A stretch of DNA of 64,000 nucleotides from Datura wrightii (GCA_035772735.1 JASDFA010000002.1:37034501-37098500), one strand, 5' to 3'. Shown: positions 24,639 to 37,954, counted from the first letter of the stretch. Notes: generated by a model from the letters alone, not told the origin. Made by a program: numbers and translations.

Positions 24639-24650
24639 TGGTATCAGAGT
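24639..24650 (+). other. Primer binding site of element B (tRNA-iMet)
   Basis: TGGTATCAGAGT, four bases after the LTR end; complementary to the plant initiator Met tRNA 3' end except the last base. Confidence 0.88.
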
Positions 24651-24895
24651 AGGTCGTATCCCAGGGAGTCTGCAAGTCGTGCTAAGTAGAGTCTTGTCTA
24701 TGGATGTGTTGTGCACCACATACTATAGGTAGGAGGCTGCAAGGCATGATTGGATGGTTACTCTTTCTTCTTATTCAGTAGTGCCATAGAGCGGTACAGT
24801 ATAGGGTTTATTCCCTAAAGCTCATTATACTCATTTGTTTACAGAGGAATTTTGGACCAGCGACACCCTACGACAGGCAGGAGATTAGATGTAGC
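24651..24895 (+). other. Leader between PBS and gag of element B
   Basis: Untranslated leader. No structure noted beyond its position. Confidence 0.5.
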
Positions 24896-26225
24896 AATGG
24901 GAGAGGGCACCAGTAGGATGCCTCAGCATCAGTAGAATCGGCCCGACCTGAGGGCGACACGGAGGCGTCATCTCAAGCTTCCCAGCAGTCTTCATCATGT
25001 TAGGAGCCGCTTGGGACGGCCGGTGTGACGACACCACCTTTGGAAATTTCTATACCCGTACCATCTGACCAGTAGATCAAGAGCGCGGTGGTTATTCTAG
25101 CACAAATGATGGCTACTCAGCGCTAGCCAGTGCTACCCACAGTTGCAGAATTCGTAGGAGGGCCTGGTAGTTCGAGGGTCTGGGAGTTCCTAGAACTAAG
25201 TCCCTCGCAATTCACAGGGATAGATTGGACCAAGGACCCTCAGGACTTCTTAGACCAGATGTAGAGGATTTTCAGGGTAATGCTAGCCACATCCATAGAG
25301 TCAGTTAAGTTGGCGGTATTCCGTCTACGGGACATCGCCATATTGTGGTATGAGAGTTGGGAGAGGTCCCCAAGAAGAGATGTTTCCTCTCCGACCTGGT
25401 CCATCTTTTCAGGGGCTTTTCTTGATCATTATCTACCGCGGGAGATTCGACAGGCCCGGGTTGATCAGTTCCTACACTTGGAGCAGGGATCGATGAGTGT
25501 TCGGGAATATGCCATGTGGTTTGATTCCTTGGCCCGATATGCGCCACCTTTTATGGATACAATGCCATCCAGGGTACACTGCTTTATTATGGGGATGAAC
25601 CCAGAATATGTCAAGACCTGCATCACAGCTACACTGCGAGAGGATATGGATATTGTCCGTGTACAGGCTTTTGCTCAAAATATTTAGTGTATTAGGCAAC
25701 AGCAACGGGAGATTAGAAGAACAAGTCAGGAGCAGCGCCGCAGGGACAAACCAGATGAATTATAGGAGGAGTCCCGGGGAGGACCTAGGCCATAGTTATC
25801 AGATAGGTCGCCTAGACCCCTGCCTCCCCCACAGAGGCAGAAAAGCAGGTTTAGTCACCGAGGGCAGCCAGAGCCCGGTGAAGGTTCGCAAGCGGTAGGT
25901 TCACAACAGCAGATGAGGGTGGAGCAGAGTGGGTTTACAATACCACTTTGCCCAATTTGCAACTGACGCTACTCTGGAGCATGCAGGTATGGCTCCACAG
26001 CATGCTATAATTGTGGATTGGAGTGTCATCAGATGAGAAATTTTCCAGCTAGGGGTCAGGGTGACCAAGATCGACAGGATAGGTCCTCAGCAGGATCATG
26101 AGGTCCAGCATCCCTGGCAGGGCGTAGGCCCTCAGTTTTAGCAGGTAGAGGCCGAGGCAGATTAAGGGCCTCTAGTTCAGGTGCGGGCCCAGACCGTACT
26201 TATGCATTACCGGGGCGATAGGACT
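24896..26225 (+). pseudogene. gag of element B
   Basis: A possible start is the ATG at 24896. The core runs 25280-25687 and shows the chromovirus gag pattern: YESWERSP, FSGAFLDHYLPREIRQARVDQF, HLEQGSMSVREYAMWFDSLA, HCFIMGMNPEY. After a stop at 25686 a Gln/Arg-rich linker follows. A zinc knuckle lies near 26003 as CYNCGLECHQMRNFP, where the last Cys of CCHC is Phe. Several stops and frame changes break the frame. In the family gag forms the particle and binds RNA. Confidence 0.85.
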
Positions 26226-29200
26226 CAGAGTCATCCCCAGATATTGTGACAGGTATGCTGAATATGTGCTCTCATCGTGCTTATGTGCTGATAGATCCAG
26301 GATCCACCTTGTCCTATGTTACACCGCTAGTGGCTCGAAAGTTTAGTATTATGCTGAAATTGCTTCGGCGACCTTTCTCAGTGTCTACACCTGTTGTTGA
26401 CTCTATCTTAGCTAGAAGGGTCTATCAGGGGTGTGCAGTAGAGATTTCCAGTCGTCAGATTACAGCAAACTTGATAGAACTAGAGATGGTCGATTTTGAT
26501 GCTATTATGGGTATGGATTGGTTAGTTCTATGTTATGCCAGTGTCTAGTGTTGGACCAAGACTGTCCGATTCCACTTTTCGGGGGGGGGGGGCAGTACGG
26601 GAGTGGAAAGGTAGTACAGCCACACCAAAAGGTAGGTTTATTTCATATCTTCGGGCAAGAAAATTGATAGCAGAAGGGTGCATTTATCATATCATCAGAG
26701 TTCAGGATATTCGGGCAGAGCCTCCGACCCTTCAGTCTGTTCCAGTGGTTAATGAATTTCCTGACGTATTCCCAGATGAGCTTCCTAGTATTCCCCTAGA
26801 AAGGGAAATTGATATTGCAATCGATCTATTACCAGGCACTCAGCCCATATCTATTCCTCCATTTTGGATGGCTCCTGTTGAACTCAGAGAATTGAAGGAA
26901 CAATTGAAGGATTTGCTAGACAAAGGCTTTATCAGGCCGAGTACCTCACCATGGGGTGCACCAAATCTGTTCGTGAGGAAGACAGATGGCTCACCCCGTA
27001 TGTGTATAAAGTATCGGCAGCTGAATAAAGTCACTATCAAGAATAAGTACCCGCTTCCCAGAATAGACGATTTGTTTGATCAGCTACAAGGAGTGAGGTA
27101 TTTCTAAAAAATTGACTTCAGATCAGGATATCATAAGGTTTGTGTTCGTGAATGAGATATTCCAAAGACTGACTTCAGGACCAGATATGGCCACTTTGAA
27201 TTCCTAGTCATGTCCTTCGGCCTGACAAACGCCCCAGCAGTGTTTATGGACCTGATGAAAAACATTTTTAGACCATACCTGGACTTGTTCGTGATAGTAT
27301 TCATTGATGATATTCTGGTGTATTCCCTTTCAAAGGAAGATCACCAGGATCATCTACGGACAATGCTCCAGATCCTTAGAGATCGCCAGCTATATGACAA
27401 AATTTTCTAAATGTGAATTTTAGCTGAATTCAGTAGCCTTTTTGGGCCATATTGTGTCAGATGCTAGTACATAAGTAGATACGTAGAAGATAGAGGCAGT
27501 GAAAGCATGGTCTAGACCTACCACTTCGACTGAGGTACGTAGTTTCCTGGGGTTAGCCGGGTATTAAACGAGGTTCGTGGAAGGATTTTCCACTTTAGCA
27601 GCACCTTTAACCGAATTGATGCAGAAGGAAGAAAAACTCCATTGGATTGAGGCATGCGAACAGAGCTTCCTGGAACTGAAAGACAGATTGACATCAGCAC
27701 CGGTGTTAGCACTACTAGAAGGAACAAAGGGTTATGCAGTTTATTGTGATGCTTCGGGTGTTGGGTTAGGATGTGTATTGATGCATCATGGTAAGGTAAT
27801 TGCCTATTATTCCATGAATCTGAGGAAGCATTTGAAGAACTACCTACCCATGACCTGGAGTTAGCCGCGGTAATTCATGCCTTTAAAATATCGAGACACT
27901 ACTTGTATGGCGTCCACGTAGACATTTTTTCCTGATGATAAAAGCTTGCAGTATATTTTCACCCAGAAAGAATTGAATGTACGGCAGCGTCGTTGGTTAA
28001 AGCTGTTGAAGGATTAAGTTGCGAATATTTTATATCACCCAAGAAGGGCCAATGTTGTAGCAGATGCCCTTAGCCGTAAATCCATGGGAAGCCTGACATA
28101 TTTACAACCCGAGCAGCGGGAATTAGTCCGAGAATTGCATTAGCTAGCCAGTTTAGCCGTTGGCCTAGTAGAATTAGGAGACAATGGAACGGTAATCCAG
28201 AACACCGCAGTATCATCATTGGTTGTGGAAGTGAAGGAACGACAGTATGAAGATCCTAGTCTTTTTTAGCTCATAAATAGGGTCCAGCGAGGGAAAGTGA
28301 TAGATTTCAGGTAACCGAGGATGGAGTTTTGAGATATAGGGATCTCCTCTGCGTTCCAGACATTGCAGGGCTTCGCCAGCAAATAATTAGCGAGGTACAC
28401 TATGCCCGTCACTCTCTTTATCTAGGCTCGACAAAGATGTACCATGATGTAAAAGAGATTTACTAGTGGACGGGAATGAAAAAAGGGATAGCAGAATTCG
28501 TAGCTCAGTGTCCAATTGCCAACAGGTGAAAGCTGAACATCAAAAACTAGGTGGACTAACCCAAGATATAGCCGTGCCTTTATGGAAATGGGAGGAAGTT
28601 AAAATGGATTTTTAGTAGGGTTACCTCGTACCAGGCGTAAATATGATTCTATCTGGGTAATTGTTGACAGGTTGACAAAATCGGCTCACTTTTTGCCCGT
28701 AAGGGATACTTTTTCAGTCGAAGACTATGCTGAGTTGTATATAAAAGAAATAGTCAGATTGATGGTGTTCCATTGTCAATTATCTCCAACAGATGGGCGC
28801 AGTTTACAGCTAAGTTTTGGCGATCGTTTCAGAGGGGCCTGGGGACGCAGGTTAACCTGAGCACAACCTTCCATCCTCAGACAGACGGGCAGGCATAACG
28901 TACAATCCAGACACTCGAGGATATATTATGAGCGTGTGTGTTAGATTTTAGAGGTAGCTGGGATGAACATATACCGCTTATCGAATTTACCTATAATAGT
29001 TATCATTCAGCAATTGAGATGGCACCTTATGAAGCGTTGTATGGGCGGAAGTGCAGATCTCCATCTGGTTGGTTTGAGGTAGGAGAATCAACATTGATTG
29101 GGCCAGATATTATTCTCAGTCAGAAGAGAAAGTAAAACTTATCAGGGAATGTCTGTGGACTGCTCAGAGCCGCTAGAAGTCTTATGCTAATATGTGGCGA

Positions 29201-29637
29201 AGAAACCTAGAATTTAATGTGGATGACTGGGTATTCTTGAAGGTGTCACCGATGAAGGGGGTGATGAGATTTTGTAAGAAAGGTAAGCTCAGCCTGAGGT
29301 TTATTGGGCCTTATCAAATTCGCCAGAGGATAGGCCAGGTGGCATATGAATTGCATTTACCTCCCGAATTAGAATCCATTTACCCAGTTTTTCACGTATC
29401 AATGCTGAGGAAGTGTATAGGAGATCCCTCCCGGGATTCCTAGTCCAGGATGTTCAAATCACTAAGGAGTTAGCCTATGAAGAAGCTCCAGTAGCCATAC
29501 TAGATCGGCAGATCCGCAGATTAAGACCTAAAGATGTTTCTTCTGTTAAAGTGTTATGGCGAAATAAGAATCAAGAGGAGATGAACTGGGAGGTAGAAGA
29601 TGATATAAAAACCATAAATCCTTAGCTATTTCAGATT
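26226..29637 (+). pseudogene. pol of element B: PR, RT, RNase H, integrase, chromodomain
   Basis: Protease at 26246-26548 with DPGST at 26294-26308. RT from about 26720: KELKEQLKDLLDKGF, then the catalytic FIDDIL at 27300-27311. RNase H about 27577-28090 (YCDASGVGLG, ANVVADALSR). Integrase from about 28370: the zinc-finger CxxC near 28508 has lost one base; the catalytic Glu codon is TAA at 28896-28898; SYHSAIEMAPYEALYGRKCRSP is interrupted near 29015-29060. Chromodomain at 29440-29625 with ILDRQIRRLRPK and VKVLWRNKNQEEMNWEVE. Breaks include a frame change at a run of twelve G (26581-26592) and many stops, so it is inactive. The chromodomain would steer integration to heterochromatin in the family. 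Confidence 0.92.
26581..26592 (+). repeat. G12 homopolymer in pol of element B
   Basis: Twelve consecutive G between the protease and RT coding segments; the reading frame changes across it. Confidence 0.95.
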
Positions 29638-29884
29638 TAGTTAGAATGTGCAGCCAAAGGTATGTTGATGTTATTGTTGTTTCATGAGTTGTATTATATA
29701 CATGCATATGTGAAGTAATTAACTTCAGTTCATCGTTAAATGAATGCCATAGTATTATGTGTAGTTCCTGTATTGGACTTTTCTGCGTTTCAGGGTTTTT
29801 GGATAGTCCATATTACAGGGGAGACTCTACCGAAATTTTTCAAGAATAAGTAATTGCAAGTTAAAGTTCTTGCAAGAATAAGCT

Positions 29885-29904
29885 AACATTCGAGGACGAA
29901 TGTT
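29885..29904 (+). other. Hairpin upstream of the polypurine tract, element B
   Basis: AACATTCG (29885-29892), loop AGGA, CGAATGTT (29897-29904): perfect 8-bp stem, four bases before the polypurine tract. A counterpart with a different stem sequence is at 47193-47210. Confidence 0.8.
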
Positions 29905-29907
29905 CTT

Positions 29908-29920
29908 AAGAGGGGGAGGA
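29908..29920 (+). other. Polypurine tract of element B
   Basis: AAGAGGGGGAGGA directly before the 3' LTR. Confidence 0.9.
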
Positions 29921-32038
29921 TATTACACCCCGTATGTTTCTAGCATTTGTTGGCCTATTCGTATGTTGGTTGAGAGTTTTAGAGTGCCATACATTCGAGG
30001 AAAGGGCCCGGGGAAAGGAACGAGTCACAAGTTGGGATTTCACGAGAAGAGGCCGAACCAAGCTGCCAGAGGGGCAAAGTGGCATGGAGCCTTGACCTCC
30101 GCGTTAGCCAACGTGGCACGGAGCTAAAACAGCACATTAGCCAATGTGCCACGTTGTCTTGCATCCGGCTCCAAGTATATATAGGCTTCACCCTTAAACT
30201 TTATGTCATTTTCCATATATATCCACCATAACAGCGGAAGGACGAAGGGTTTATATAATTTTCATCCGATTATGCCGCTAAATGCCGTCCAAATCCAAAT
30301 TAACTTTGGATATCGAATTATAAGGCTGCAGGGAGCATTTCTACGATGTTAGTTTCGTGAAATTCACCCGGCGAATCATTGTCCTACCGAGCCAAAGTTG
30401 TTGGAATTGCTCCAAACTATTGTTAATACAATCCCAGGCTTAAAGTAAGTATTTCTCCCTTCTAGATTCCTGAGAAATTATGAGTTTTTCAATCGTGTTT
30501 CGATAAGTTGAAGAATAGTCAGTATATATACATATAAGTTATTGGTTTCTTCCAATATAGTAATGAAGTAATCTCTATTCTTCCGTTAATGTGATTACAG
30601 TTGGGAAGAATAGCTGAATACCAGCCGAACCTCGCCAGTTAATCGGTAAATAGCGAATGAGGTATGTTAAGGCAGTCTCTCTCGGCAAGTTAGTTTCTTC
30701 AGTATAGTAATCCAATATGAGTCCTAGTAAAGTATTTCAGAAGTATTTTATTATGTTCAGTATGTTATCACGTATAGTTGTTTTGTGTTGGATTACCTGT
30801 ATAGCTTCTGTGACCGCCCTAGTGTTAATAGCTGTGTGGACTCGTCCACCAAAGGGCGAGGATACGTCGCTCTACGGAGCGGCATGCCATCCGCAAGGGA
30901 TGAAGATGGGGAGCCAGCTCCTCATATTTTGTTGTGGTTTTCCTATACACACCCCCGCCAAGCGCTTGCGCCAGGGGTGTAGATTTTAGGAGTCCTCCGG
31001 ACTCAGGCACAACTATAGTCAGGGGCCCAACGGGATAGAGTTGCATACCTAGGGGATCGGCAGGATGCTTATACCTAGTAGTTGACGCAGTATGTCCTGG
31101 ATAGGGGTAAATAGATTGAGGTGTACTCACTTAGGCTAATGGGGGCCTAGGTGGGTTGTTCTGTGTTGATTGCACCTTCCGACTTATGGGGGCCAGGTAA
31201 GGTTTATGTATGTTGCTTTAGTTATTGATAGTTAGACAGTAGGAAGGCCCATTGTCAGGTATGACTCCTACTCTACTCATTATAGTTATGTTTAGGCCTG
31301 ATTCCATCATTTCAGTCAGTTTTAGTCTGTTTCCTTTACTTCAGCTATGGTCAGCTTTATTTCTTACTTTCAGTCATTTTCAATTATTGCTTTACATACT
31401 TAGTACCTGTGGTACTGATGCCCTCTTTTGGGGCGCTGCATTACTTGCCTGCAGGTACACAAAGACGAGGAGCAGATCCCTTGTAGTTCCAGTCAGCTGT
31501 ACAGGCCTTTCAGCTCCTATCTTTCGGAGCTTGAGTGATAGAGGTTTACTTCCTTTTGTTGTACAGTATGGGTAGGCCGGGGCCCTGTCCCGACCATCTT
31601 ATTACTCCTAGAGGCTCTCAGATTGTAATATTTCCCTGCGATTAGTTGATGTCGGCCGTGCGGGGCTATATATGTGGTAGATTATGTGTGTTGGCCATGT
31701 GGGGCCCTGTTTAGCTATTGATTGATGACCTTGTCGGTCATAGTTCAGATTAGCACCTGATTTTGCTTTTCAGCTATAGCTAGATATCATGGTGGTTTTG
31801 TCGTCCCGCATAGGACTCCTTATAATTATTTGTCTCTGGTTAGCTGTTTACTTTCACAAGTGGCTATAGGCCTTGTCGGACGGGGTTGTATTTACAGCCG
31901 CTATATAGCCCGTTGTTTTCCTGATTCCGGAGTTAGAATCAGCCCTGCACCAGAGGTTCTTAGGCTTAGTTAACTCAGCAGTGCAGATCCTAGTAGGGCA
32001 GTAGGTGCCAGTCATTCCTCCTAAGGCGGGGCATGACA
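29921..32038 (+). mobile_element. 3' LTR of element B
   Basis: Starts TATTACACCCCGTATG (the initial TG has become TA) and ends GGCGGGGCATGACA. TATA-like sequence at 30176-30184. Pairs with 22486-24634. Confidence 0.93.
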
Positions 32039-32043
32039 AAAGG
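32039..32043. repeat. Target site duplication AAAGG of element B, right
   Basis: Identical to 22481-22485; the gag of C resumes from here. Confidence 0.9.
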
Positions 32044-33480
32044 GGAACGCAGTTGGGACACAGTGACAGGAGCTGGGGCCGGACCAGTCAGATTTTGAGG
32101 AGGAGGCAAAGTACTTGGACAACCAGGCGGTGGGTTTCCGAGCCAACACTCAAGGGTCTAGAAAAGACACTTGGCGCAAAGGTTCTGGAAACTAAGGTTC
32201 GAACCAATATAGAGACAACTAGAACCGTAATGGGTATAGAGATAGAAGTCAAGGTTGTGAGCGCGAGGGAGATTGGAGAAGGAGTGATGGTTACCACAAT
32301 GATTGAGATGGATTGTACACGCCTCCTAATGCACGATAGGGGAGGCTGGACAGTCGAAGTTAGAGAGCATGATGACCAAGATGCTAAAGATGGTGAGGTC
32401 CACTGATAATCAGTTGAAAGACATTCGTAGTGATATATCAAGAATGGGTCAGAGAGTGGAGTTACATGCTATGGCTATCAAATAGATCGAATAGCAGCTA
32501 GGGCACTATCAGCATCTATGAACCCTAGTAAAAAGGGTAGACCTAGCAACACAGTCCAGAATACAAAGAATGATGGTCACTGTGTGGTTGTGATGACTAG
32601 AAGTGAATGACCATAGTTGACCCCCCTCTACTGATTGTAGTTGAAAGAAAGAAAGATAGCGTGAGCGAAGATGAAGAAGATGTTGCTGAGTAGGAACATA
32701 ATGAGAATGCTGTGTTGACTAAGGCCCCAAATGGTGAAAATGGGCCTGAAGCTGAACAAGGAGCCATGCAAATTTACAAGGCTATTCCACAACCACAACC
32801 ACCATAGAAGAAGACAGAGAATGGTGAGCTTCAGAAATTATTGTGAATGCTCAAATAGTTATCTATAAGCATACCATTGGTCGAGGCGTTAGAACAGATG
32901 CTGGGATATTCCAAGTTCATGAAGGACCTTGTGATGAAGAAGAAATCCATGAGCTATGAGCCCGTCAATAATGTACACCATTACAGTGTTATAGCTTCAC
33001 GGGTCCTGGCCTAGAAGAAGGAAGATCCATGTGCCTTTACTATTCTCTGCACAATTGGCGATGTTGCATTCGCAAGGGAACTCTGTGATTTGGGAGCAAG
33101 CATCAATCTGATACCAGTGACTTTGTTTAAGCAGCTGGCTTGGGAGCCCCTACACCGACTAAAATGCGGTTGCTGATGGTTGACAGAACTGTGAAGAAGC
33201 CAGTAGGGATCCTATTCGATGTGCTTGTCAAAGTTGATAGATTTATATTCCCAGCAGACTTCGTGATTCTTGATTGTGAGGTTCATTATGTGGTCCCCAT
33301 CATTTTGGGAGACCATTCCTTGCCACTGGGAGGGCTTTATTAGATGTGGAGGCTGGCGAGTTGAAGTTCAGGCTCAATAAAGAAGAGGTCACCTTCAACG
33401 TCTACCGGTCAATGAAGCAACCGAAAGAATATAGAGTTGTCTTAGCAATATCATATGAATAAGAGTTCCTTGATGAAGTC
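32044..33480 (+). pseudogene. gag (C-terminal part) and protease of element C
   Basis: Continues the gene interrupted at 22485. 32044-32400 reads as an Arg/Gly/Asp-rich basic region (NRNGYRDRSQ, YTPPNAR). 32420-32620 gives a helix region and then a KGRPSNTVQNTKNDGHC segment. The protease lies at about 32960-33440: PCAFTIPCTIGDVAFAREL, catalytic DLGASINLIP, then a short frameshift, PADFVILD and ILGDHS (usually ILGRPFLA). The order and motifs match A at 42133-42891. Many stops and frame changes. Instead of RT, a hairpin block follows at once, as in A. Confidence 0.75.
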
Positions 33481-33504
33481 TGAGTAGTCAAGAGACTTGC
33501 ATCA

Positions 33505-33547
33505 TGCCGCGACATTAAATCAGGCGCTTCTTGGGAGGAAACCCAAG
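33505..33547 (+). other. Conserved block with hairpin after the protease ORF, element C
   Basis: Block GCCGCGACATTAAATCAGGC followed by GCTT and the hairpin CTTGGG (33530-33535), loop AGGAAA, CCCAAG (33542-33547). The same block with a different but still paired stem is at 42907-42948 in element A. Confidence 0.75.
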
Positions 33548-33606
33548 TGGTGGTTTGGTGAATTCTGAGTAACTGAGCCACCTTCATTGTCCGCAATTTT
33601 AAATAA

Positions 33607-33631
33607 AGCGCTTCTTAAAAGGAAACCCAAG
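33607..33631 (+). other. Second, worn copy of the hairpin block in element C
   Basis: AGCGCTT followed by CTTAAA, AGGAAA, CCCAAG. The left stem arm differs from the first copy by three G-to-A changes, which destroy pairing. Confidence 0.6.
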
Positions 33632-33761
33632 TTAATTAACTAATGTGCGTTTAGTGTGCAGGGGAGAAAAAAATAGGTGGTAGAAAAATTGTTGAACATA
33701 CAGGTGCTACGCTTCTGAGTATGACTCGTGAGGAGGTTATAGGATTCATAGTACTAGTCGT
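33632..33761 (+). other. Start of the intergenic promoter-like tract of element C
   Basis: Non-coding sequence after the hairpins with ATGACTCGTGAGG and TAGTCGT words, cut at 33761 by element E and continued at 56919. Confidence 0.5.
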
Positions 33762-34827
33762 TGTAATACCCAGGAAGGCCCATGAATAGACCCGGGAGTT
33801 GAATTTGAAAAGTGCATAAAACTGGGAAAAATATCACAAGACGGGTGACTCAACGACTCGTGGTTGGATACCACGAGTCATCGGAAGCAGTCATGGTATG
33901 GGGGTTCAGGGTAGCAGTGGTGACAATGGACGGTGTAACGACCCATTGTCAGGAACAACGAGTCATTTTTAGCGGTGGTAGGAACGGCTGAACTTAGGCT
34001 TATGGGGAACCAATGGGGCAGCGTACGATTCGTGGTGAGAAGTGACGACCCGTTGTTTCTAGTCATCACTTGTGGGTTGAGAATTTTAGTTCATACAATG
34101 GATTGAGACCACGACTCTTTGGAAGCCACCACGTGTCGTGGTGAGGCTCGTTCAGATTGGTCAAGGAGTTGACGACGGTCGATCCAACAACCCATTGATT
34201 GGAGCAACGACTCGTCCTGATGAGTCATGGGAAGAACTTGAGGTTTTTTATAAGGCAGTGGACCCAATGACTCGATACCATGAGTCGTGGTATCGTGCAA
34301 CGAGCCATTGGATCGGTCGTTGGTCCGTCTAGAGTAGTTTCTAGGGGAAATTTCATTAAGGGAAATTTCGACTCTCCCATGCTTTGAGACCCTAAACTAC
34401 ATTATTTAATGTTTCTCTGAGTGTGATAAGGTGGGTTAAGTCCCTAATTCATACCCATTCCTATGCGAGAGCTTTTAGAGGGGTTTTAGGGAGATTCAAG
34501 GTCTTCTTCTCCAAAATTCCATCAATTTCTTTATGGGAATTCATGGAACATTGAAACTAGTTCATTTCCAGGTAGTCAATCCTTTCACGCCCATGCCCAA
34601 ATTTCGATTAAATTATGAATTCTCCTATTCAAGTTCTATGGGGTTTTACCCAAATTCATGAAAATGTGATTTCTCTCTTTATGGGTATGATTTAATTGAG
34701 CTTTAATTATTGAATTATGAATGATGGGAAGGTTTTATATTATTTTCTTTAAATCATGTTTCAAGCTTTTTAAATCTAAAATGCCCATTGATGAAGGTTC
34801 ATGAAAGTTATGATTTATGATGGATAT
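33762..34827 (+). mobile_element. 5' LTR of chromovirus E, first segment
   Basis: Starts TGTAATACCCAGGAAGG, the same start as the G LTR read on the minus strand. 33840-34330 is a dense tract of ACGACTCGTGG/CCACGAGTC words. 34340-34827 matches in order the middle of the F LTR (59740-59270 on the minus strand), including ATTTCCAGGTA and TCTAAAATGCCCAT-type blocks. It is interrupted at 34827 by solo LTR D and resumes at 48665. The flanks GTCGT (33757-33761) and ATTGT (56914-56918) could be a worn duplication (3 of 5; both changes are transitions). Confidence 0.8.
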
Positions 34828-37800
34828 TGTTACACCCCGAAATTTTTTTTTATGATTATTTGATGGTTATATGTCATATTAATAGAATTATGGGTCATAT
34901 GTTGTCCGTAGCTGAGGAGGGAAACATGTCCCAAGGGGAAAAGCGAAGAGTATGTGAAGTTTTTAAATAAGGGTCAACTTTAAATGGACATATCTCCAAA
35001 TTAATAATTCAGAGGTCCTATAGCCTATCAAACGAAAGATATTTGTGTCTAGTTTACAGTGAAAAAAATCGCTCGTCAATCGAAGTTCAGAGTAAAAAGT
35101 TATGCTCGTTTGGAGACAGCACCATTGGCTAGAAAAGCGCCCATGCGTGCGGGCGCCGAGACAGGCAGGCAACAGGCACGCGCGCGAGGACACGTCGCAC
35201 AGGCGCCGCACGCGGGCACCGCCCAGCCTGCCTATATGAAGTAATTTTGAGCTAAAAATCTCATTTCTACTCCGTTTCACCTCATTTTTTTTCAAAATTC
35301 AAAGAATTAAGAGCTCTATCCAATGGTGAAAACATATCCCAAGTAAGAAACTTCACTCTTATCTCTTTTGGTATTTGAAAAGAGAACCTTGGAAGGAAGT
35401 AATGAATTGTTCTTTTCTTGTGGTTGATTGTGGTATTGATGCGTTTTTAGATGATTCTAGGCAGAGGAAACAGTAGGAGATTACTCCTACTTTAGTTGAT
35501 AACATCACTAAGAAAGGGTAATTAATTCCCTTTTTTATTTCTATAAAGTTTATGAGGTTATAACTTGGAGAATGTTGTAGTATTGTGTTGTTGTTTCTTT
35601 GTGTGTTTTTGTGGCATGTTGCTTCCCAATTTTTCCAGAACTTCGGTGAAGTGAAGTTGCTGCTTTTTGGGTTTGTAAATTGGACTTGGAAGGATCCTTA
35701 AGGAGTAAGCTTGGAAGGAATATTTTTGGCAAAATTAGAGTCGACGTTCCAAGGTATGTAAAGGCGTTCCTATTCTTATTTTTCAAGCATGAAATCTTGT
35801 TGTTGATTGGGCCAACGTTCCTATATTTTGTGTTCCTATTGAGGCATACATGATACTGCCCAAAGTATTGGAAATACTTCATAGAAGGCTTGAAGAGTTA
35901 AATATGTTTGCAGTGAACAAATGTGAAGTGGAAGGCGTATTCTTTACGATTATTGTTGTAGTTGTAAATTGAGTCTGAAGTCCCCGCAGTGTGGGCACCG
36001 TGAGCTGGTCCTTTATATTATTTCATGCATGTGATATCAAATGTGTTCAAAATTCCAGTTTCTATGTGAAATTTGTAAAAAAAGGCAAGAAGACGACACG
36101 CAAACGAACTTAACGCTAGAAAACAATTTTTAAGCTAAATAAGGGTAAGTGAGAACAACGAAATGAAAATTCCTGACAATAGTTATCCACCCTCTTATGA
36201 ACATGTTCTAAGGTATATAAGGCAAATGGGAGATTTGTTGATTTCTCTCCCTTTGTCTAACTGACTAGTTAATGAGTTTTCGAACAAACCAATATGTTGA
36301 ACTTGAAAGATAGAACTCGAATGTGTAAATTATTGATATTTATATGAAACCATCTTTTTGGGCAAGTTATAAATAGCTTATTAATGTTAGAAGGTTATAC
36401 GAAAATAAGTATATATTTACACTTATTCCTTCCTACGTTCAAGTTACACGCTAGGGCAACAAGAATTGTCTTTAGAGTGCCGCCGTAAATTTACTGTAAC
36501 TCTTGTGCTATCTGAACCTCCTGAAAGTCAAAAAGGCATTAAGTTAAATAAGTGATATAAATACATTATGTGGTAATGATATAATGAGTATTAGGTGACG
36601 ACCTTGTATAAATCAACTAGAGTTGAACGTTTGTAAAATAGTAACTTAAGTTAAAGAGAAGCTCTCTGCTATACCCCTAAACGTTTATGTTAAGTTATCG
36701 ATTCTAAGTGTTTAAATTGTCTTCCATGACCGAAAAGGGTGATATGAGGAGCTTCTAATCCATTTATAATGATGTAAGCTTTCTTTAGCTCCTCGGTTAA
36801 TTACAAAGTTGTGAAAGTCAATCCAGCGGCATCCAAATTATGGTTATAAGTCTTTATTTGCCTATAAGGCAGCACTTGGAGAGTTTCTTATGAATTCTCA
36901 AGTTGAAAAAATACAAATCTCATATTCTTAAGTAATGTCTTCCAGTCCCTAAGTTATGTTGAAGTGTTATGCTAAGAAGTTTTCAAGAGATCATATTCTG
37001 AGAATCATGTTAATGTCTCGATCAAGTATTTGAAGTTGCGTACCAACCTAAGAACTTAAGTCTTTATATGTATTTCCAGTAAGAAGTCTTAATGTACATT
37101 ATTTTCATATTATAACATACAGTTGAATATTTTTTCAATTATATTCAAGTGACGCATCTATATATTTAGCTCTTGTTGAGTTATCATTTGAATTCCCTAA
37201 ATTCGGAAAAGTGATTCTCCTATGTACCAATGTTCCTAATATCTAAGTAAGTATAAGTCACAAACTATGAAAATGATCAGTTAAGCTTAGAACTTCTAAT
37301 CCCAAGAAGTCACCTGGAGGTCACTCAACTAACTAAATACGAGTTTATACGTTAGACAGAAGTCTCATACATTGTATGTATGTAATTCAGCTCTCAACTC
37401 TACGTATATGTTAAGCGTTATGAAAATAACTCCAAGCTTCAAGTTATAAGTCCCATGTTTTTCTGCAAATAAGACAAATGAATTGAGAACTGCATGTGCT
37501 CATCGACGTGATAAGTTTGGCAATGAAATTCCAGGTATAGTTGTTGATACATGTAAAGGAACCACCCTGTGGGCAGTATATATATGTAGTTCCCAGATGT
37601 CAAAGGATTGTACAGAAATGGGAATCCATGTGCTTCTACTCAAGCGATACGTTAAATTGGTGAGACTATCTATAGGATATTGCTTCTAAGTCTTCTAAAA
37701 TTCTTATGTTGGCTAAACCTTCTGAATGTTCGTCGAGTCACTAAGTTGACATGTTTGTACATAATTTGACAGCTTTACGAGATATATGTGCACATTTTCT

Positions 37801-37954
37801 AATTTTACATGGTATATGTGCTCACTTGTATTTATATGTTACGAAAGAGACCGATTTTGACCACAGATTAAGGATTTGTCATTTCAATGCTACACGTATT
37901 ATATTGACTCAGTAAAAGCTTTATCGGCTCCATTAATGATTATGGTTGAGAATG

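Larger units (their letters stand above)
22486..32038 (+). mobile_element. Element B: complete chromovirus (Ty3/gypsy, Tekay/Del-like)
   Basis: Complete 9553 bp LTR retrotransposon: two LTRs (2149 and 2118 bp), tRNA-Met PBS, gag, protease, RT, RNase H, integrase, chromodomain and polypurine tract, flanked by a perfect 5-bp duplication AAAGG. It sits inside the gag gene of element C. The coding region is broken in many places, so it is a dead but structurally whole copy. Clade assignment to Tekay/Del rests on domain order and the C-terminal chromodomain; it is an inference. Confidence 0.95.

Noticed and set aside
24639..24650. Possible tRNA genes from tRNA-like words at the PBS sites (also 40381, 51484)
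   Set aside because: They are only 11-19 bases complementary to tRNA 3' ends; no cloverleaf around them.
22486..32038. Endogenous pararetrovirus
   Set aside because: Element order is gag-PR-RT-RNase H-integrase-chromodomain with LTRs and a 5-bp duplication, which is an LTR retrotransposon; no movement protein or coat features seen.
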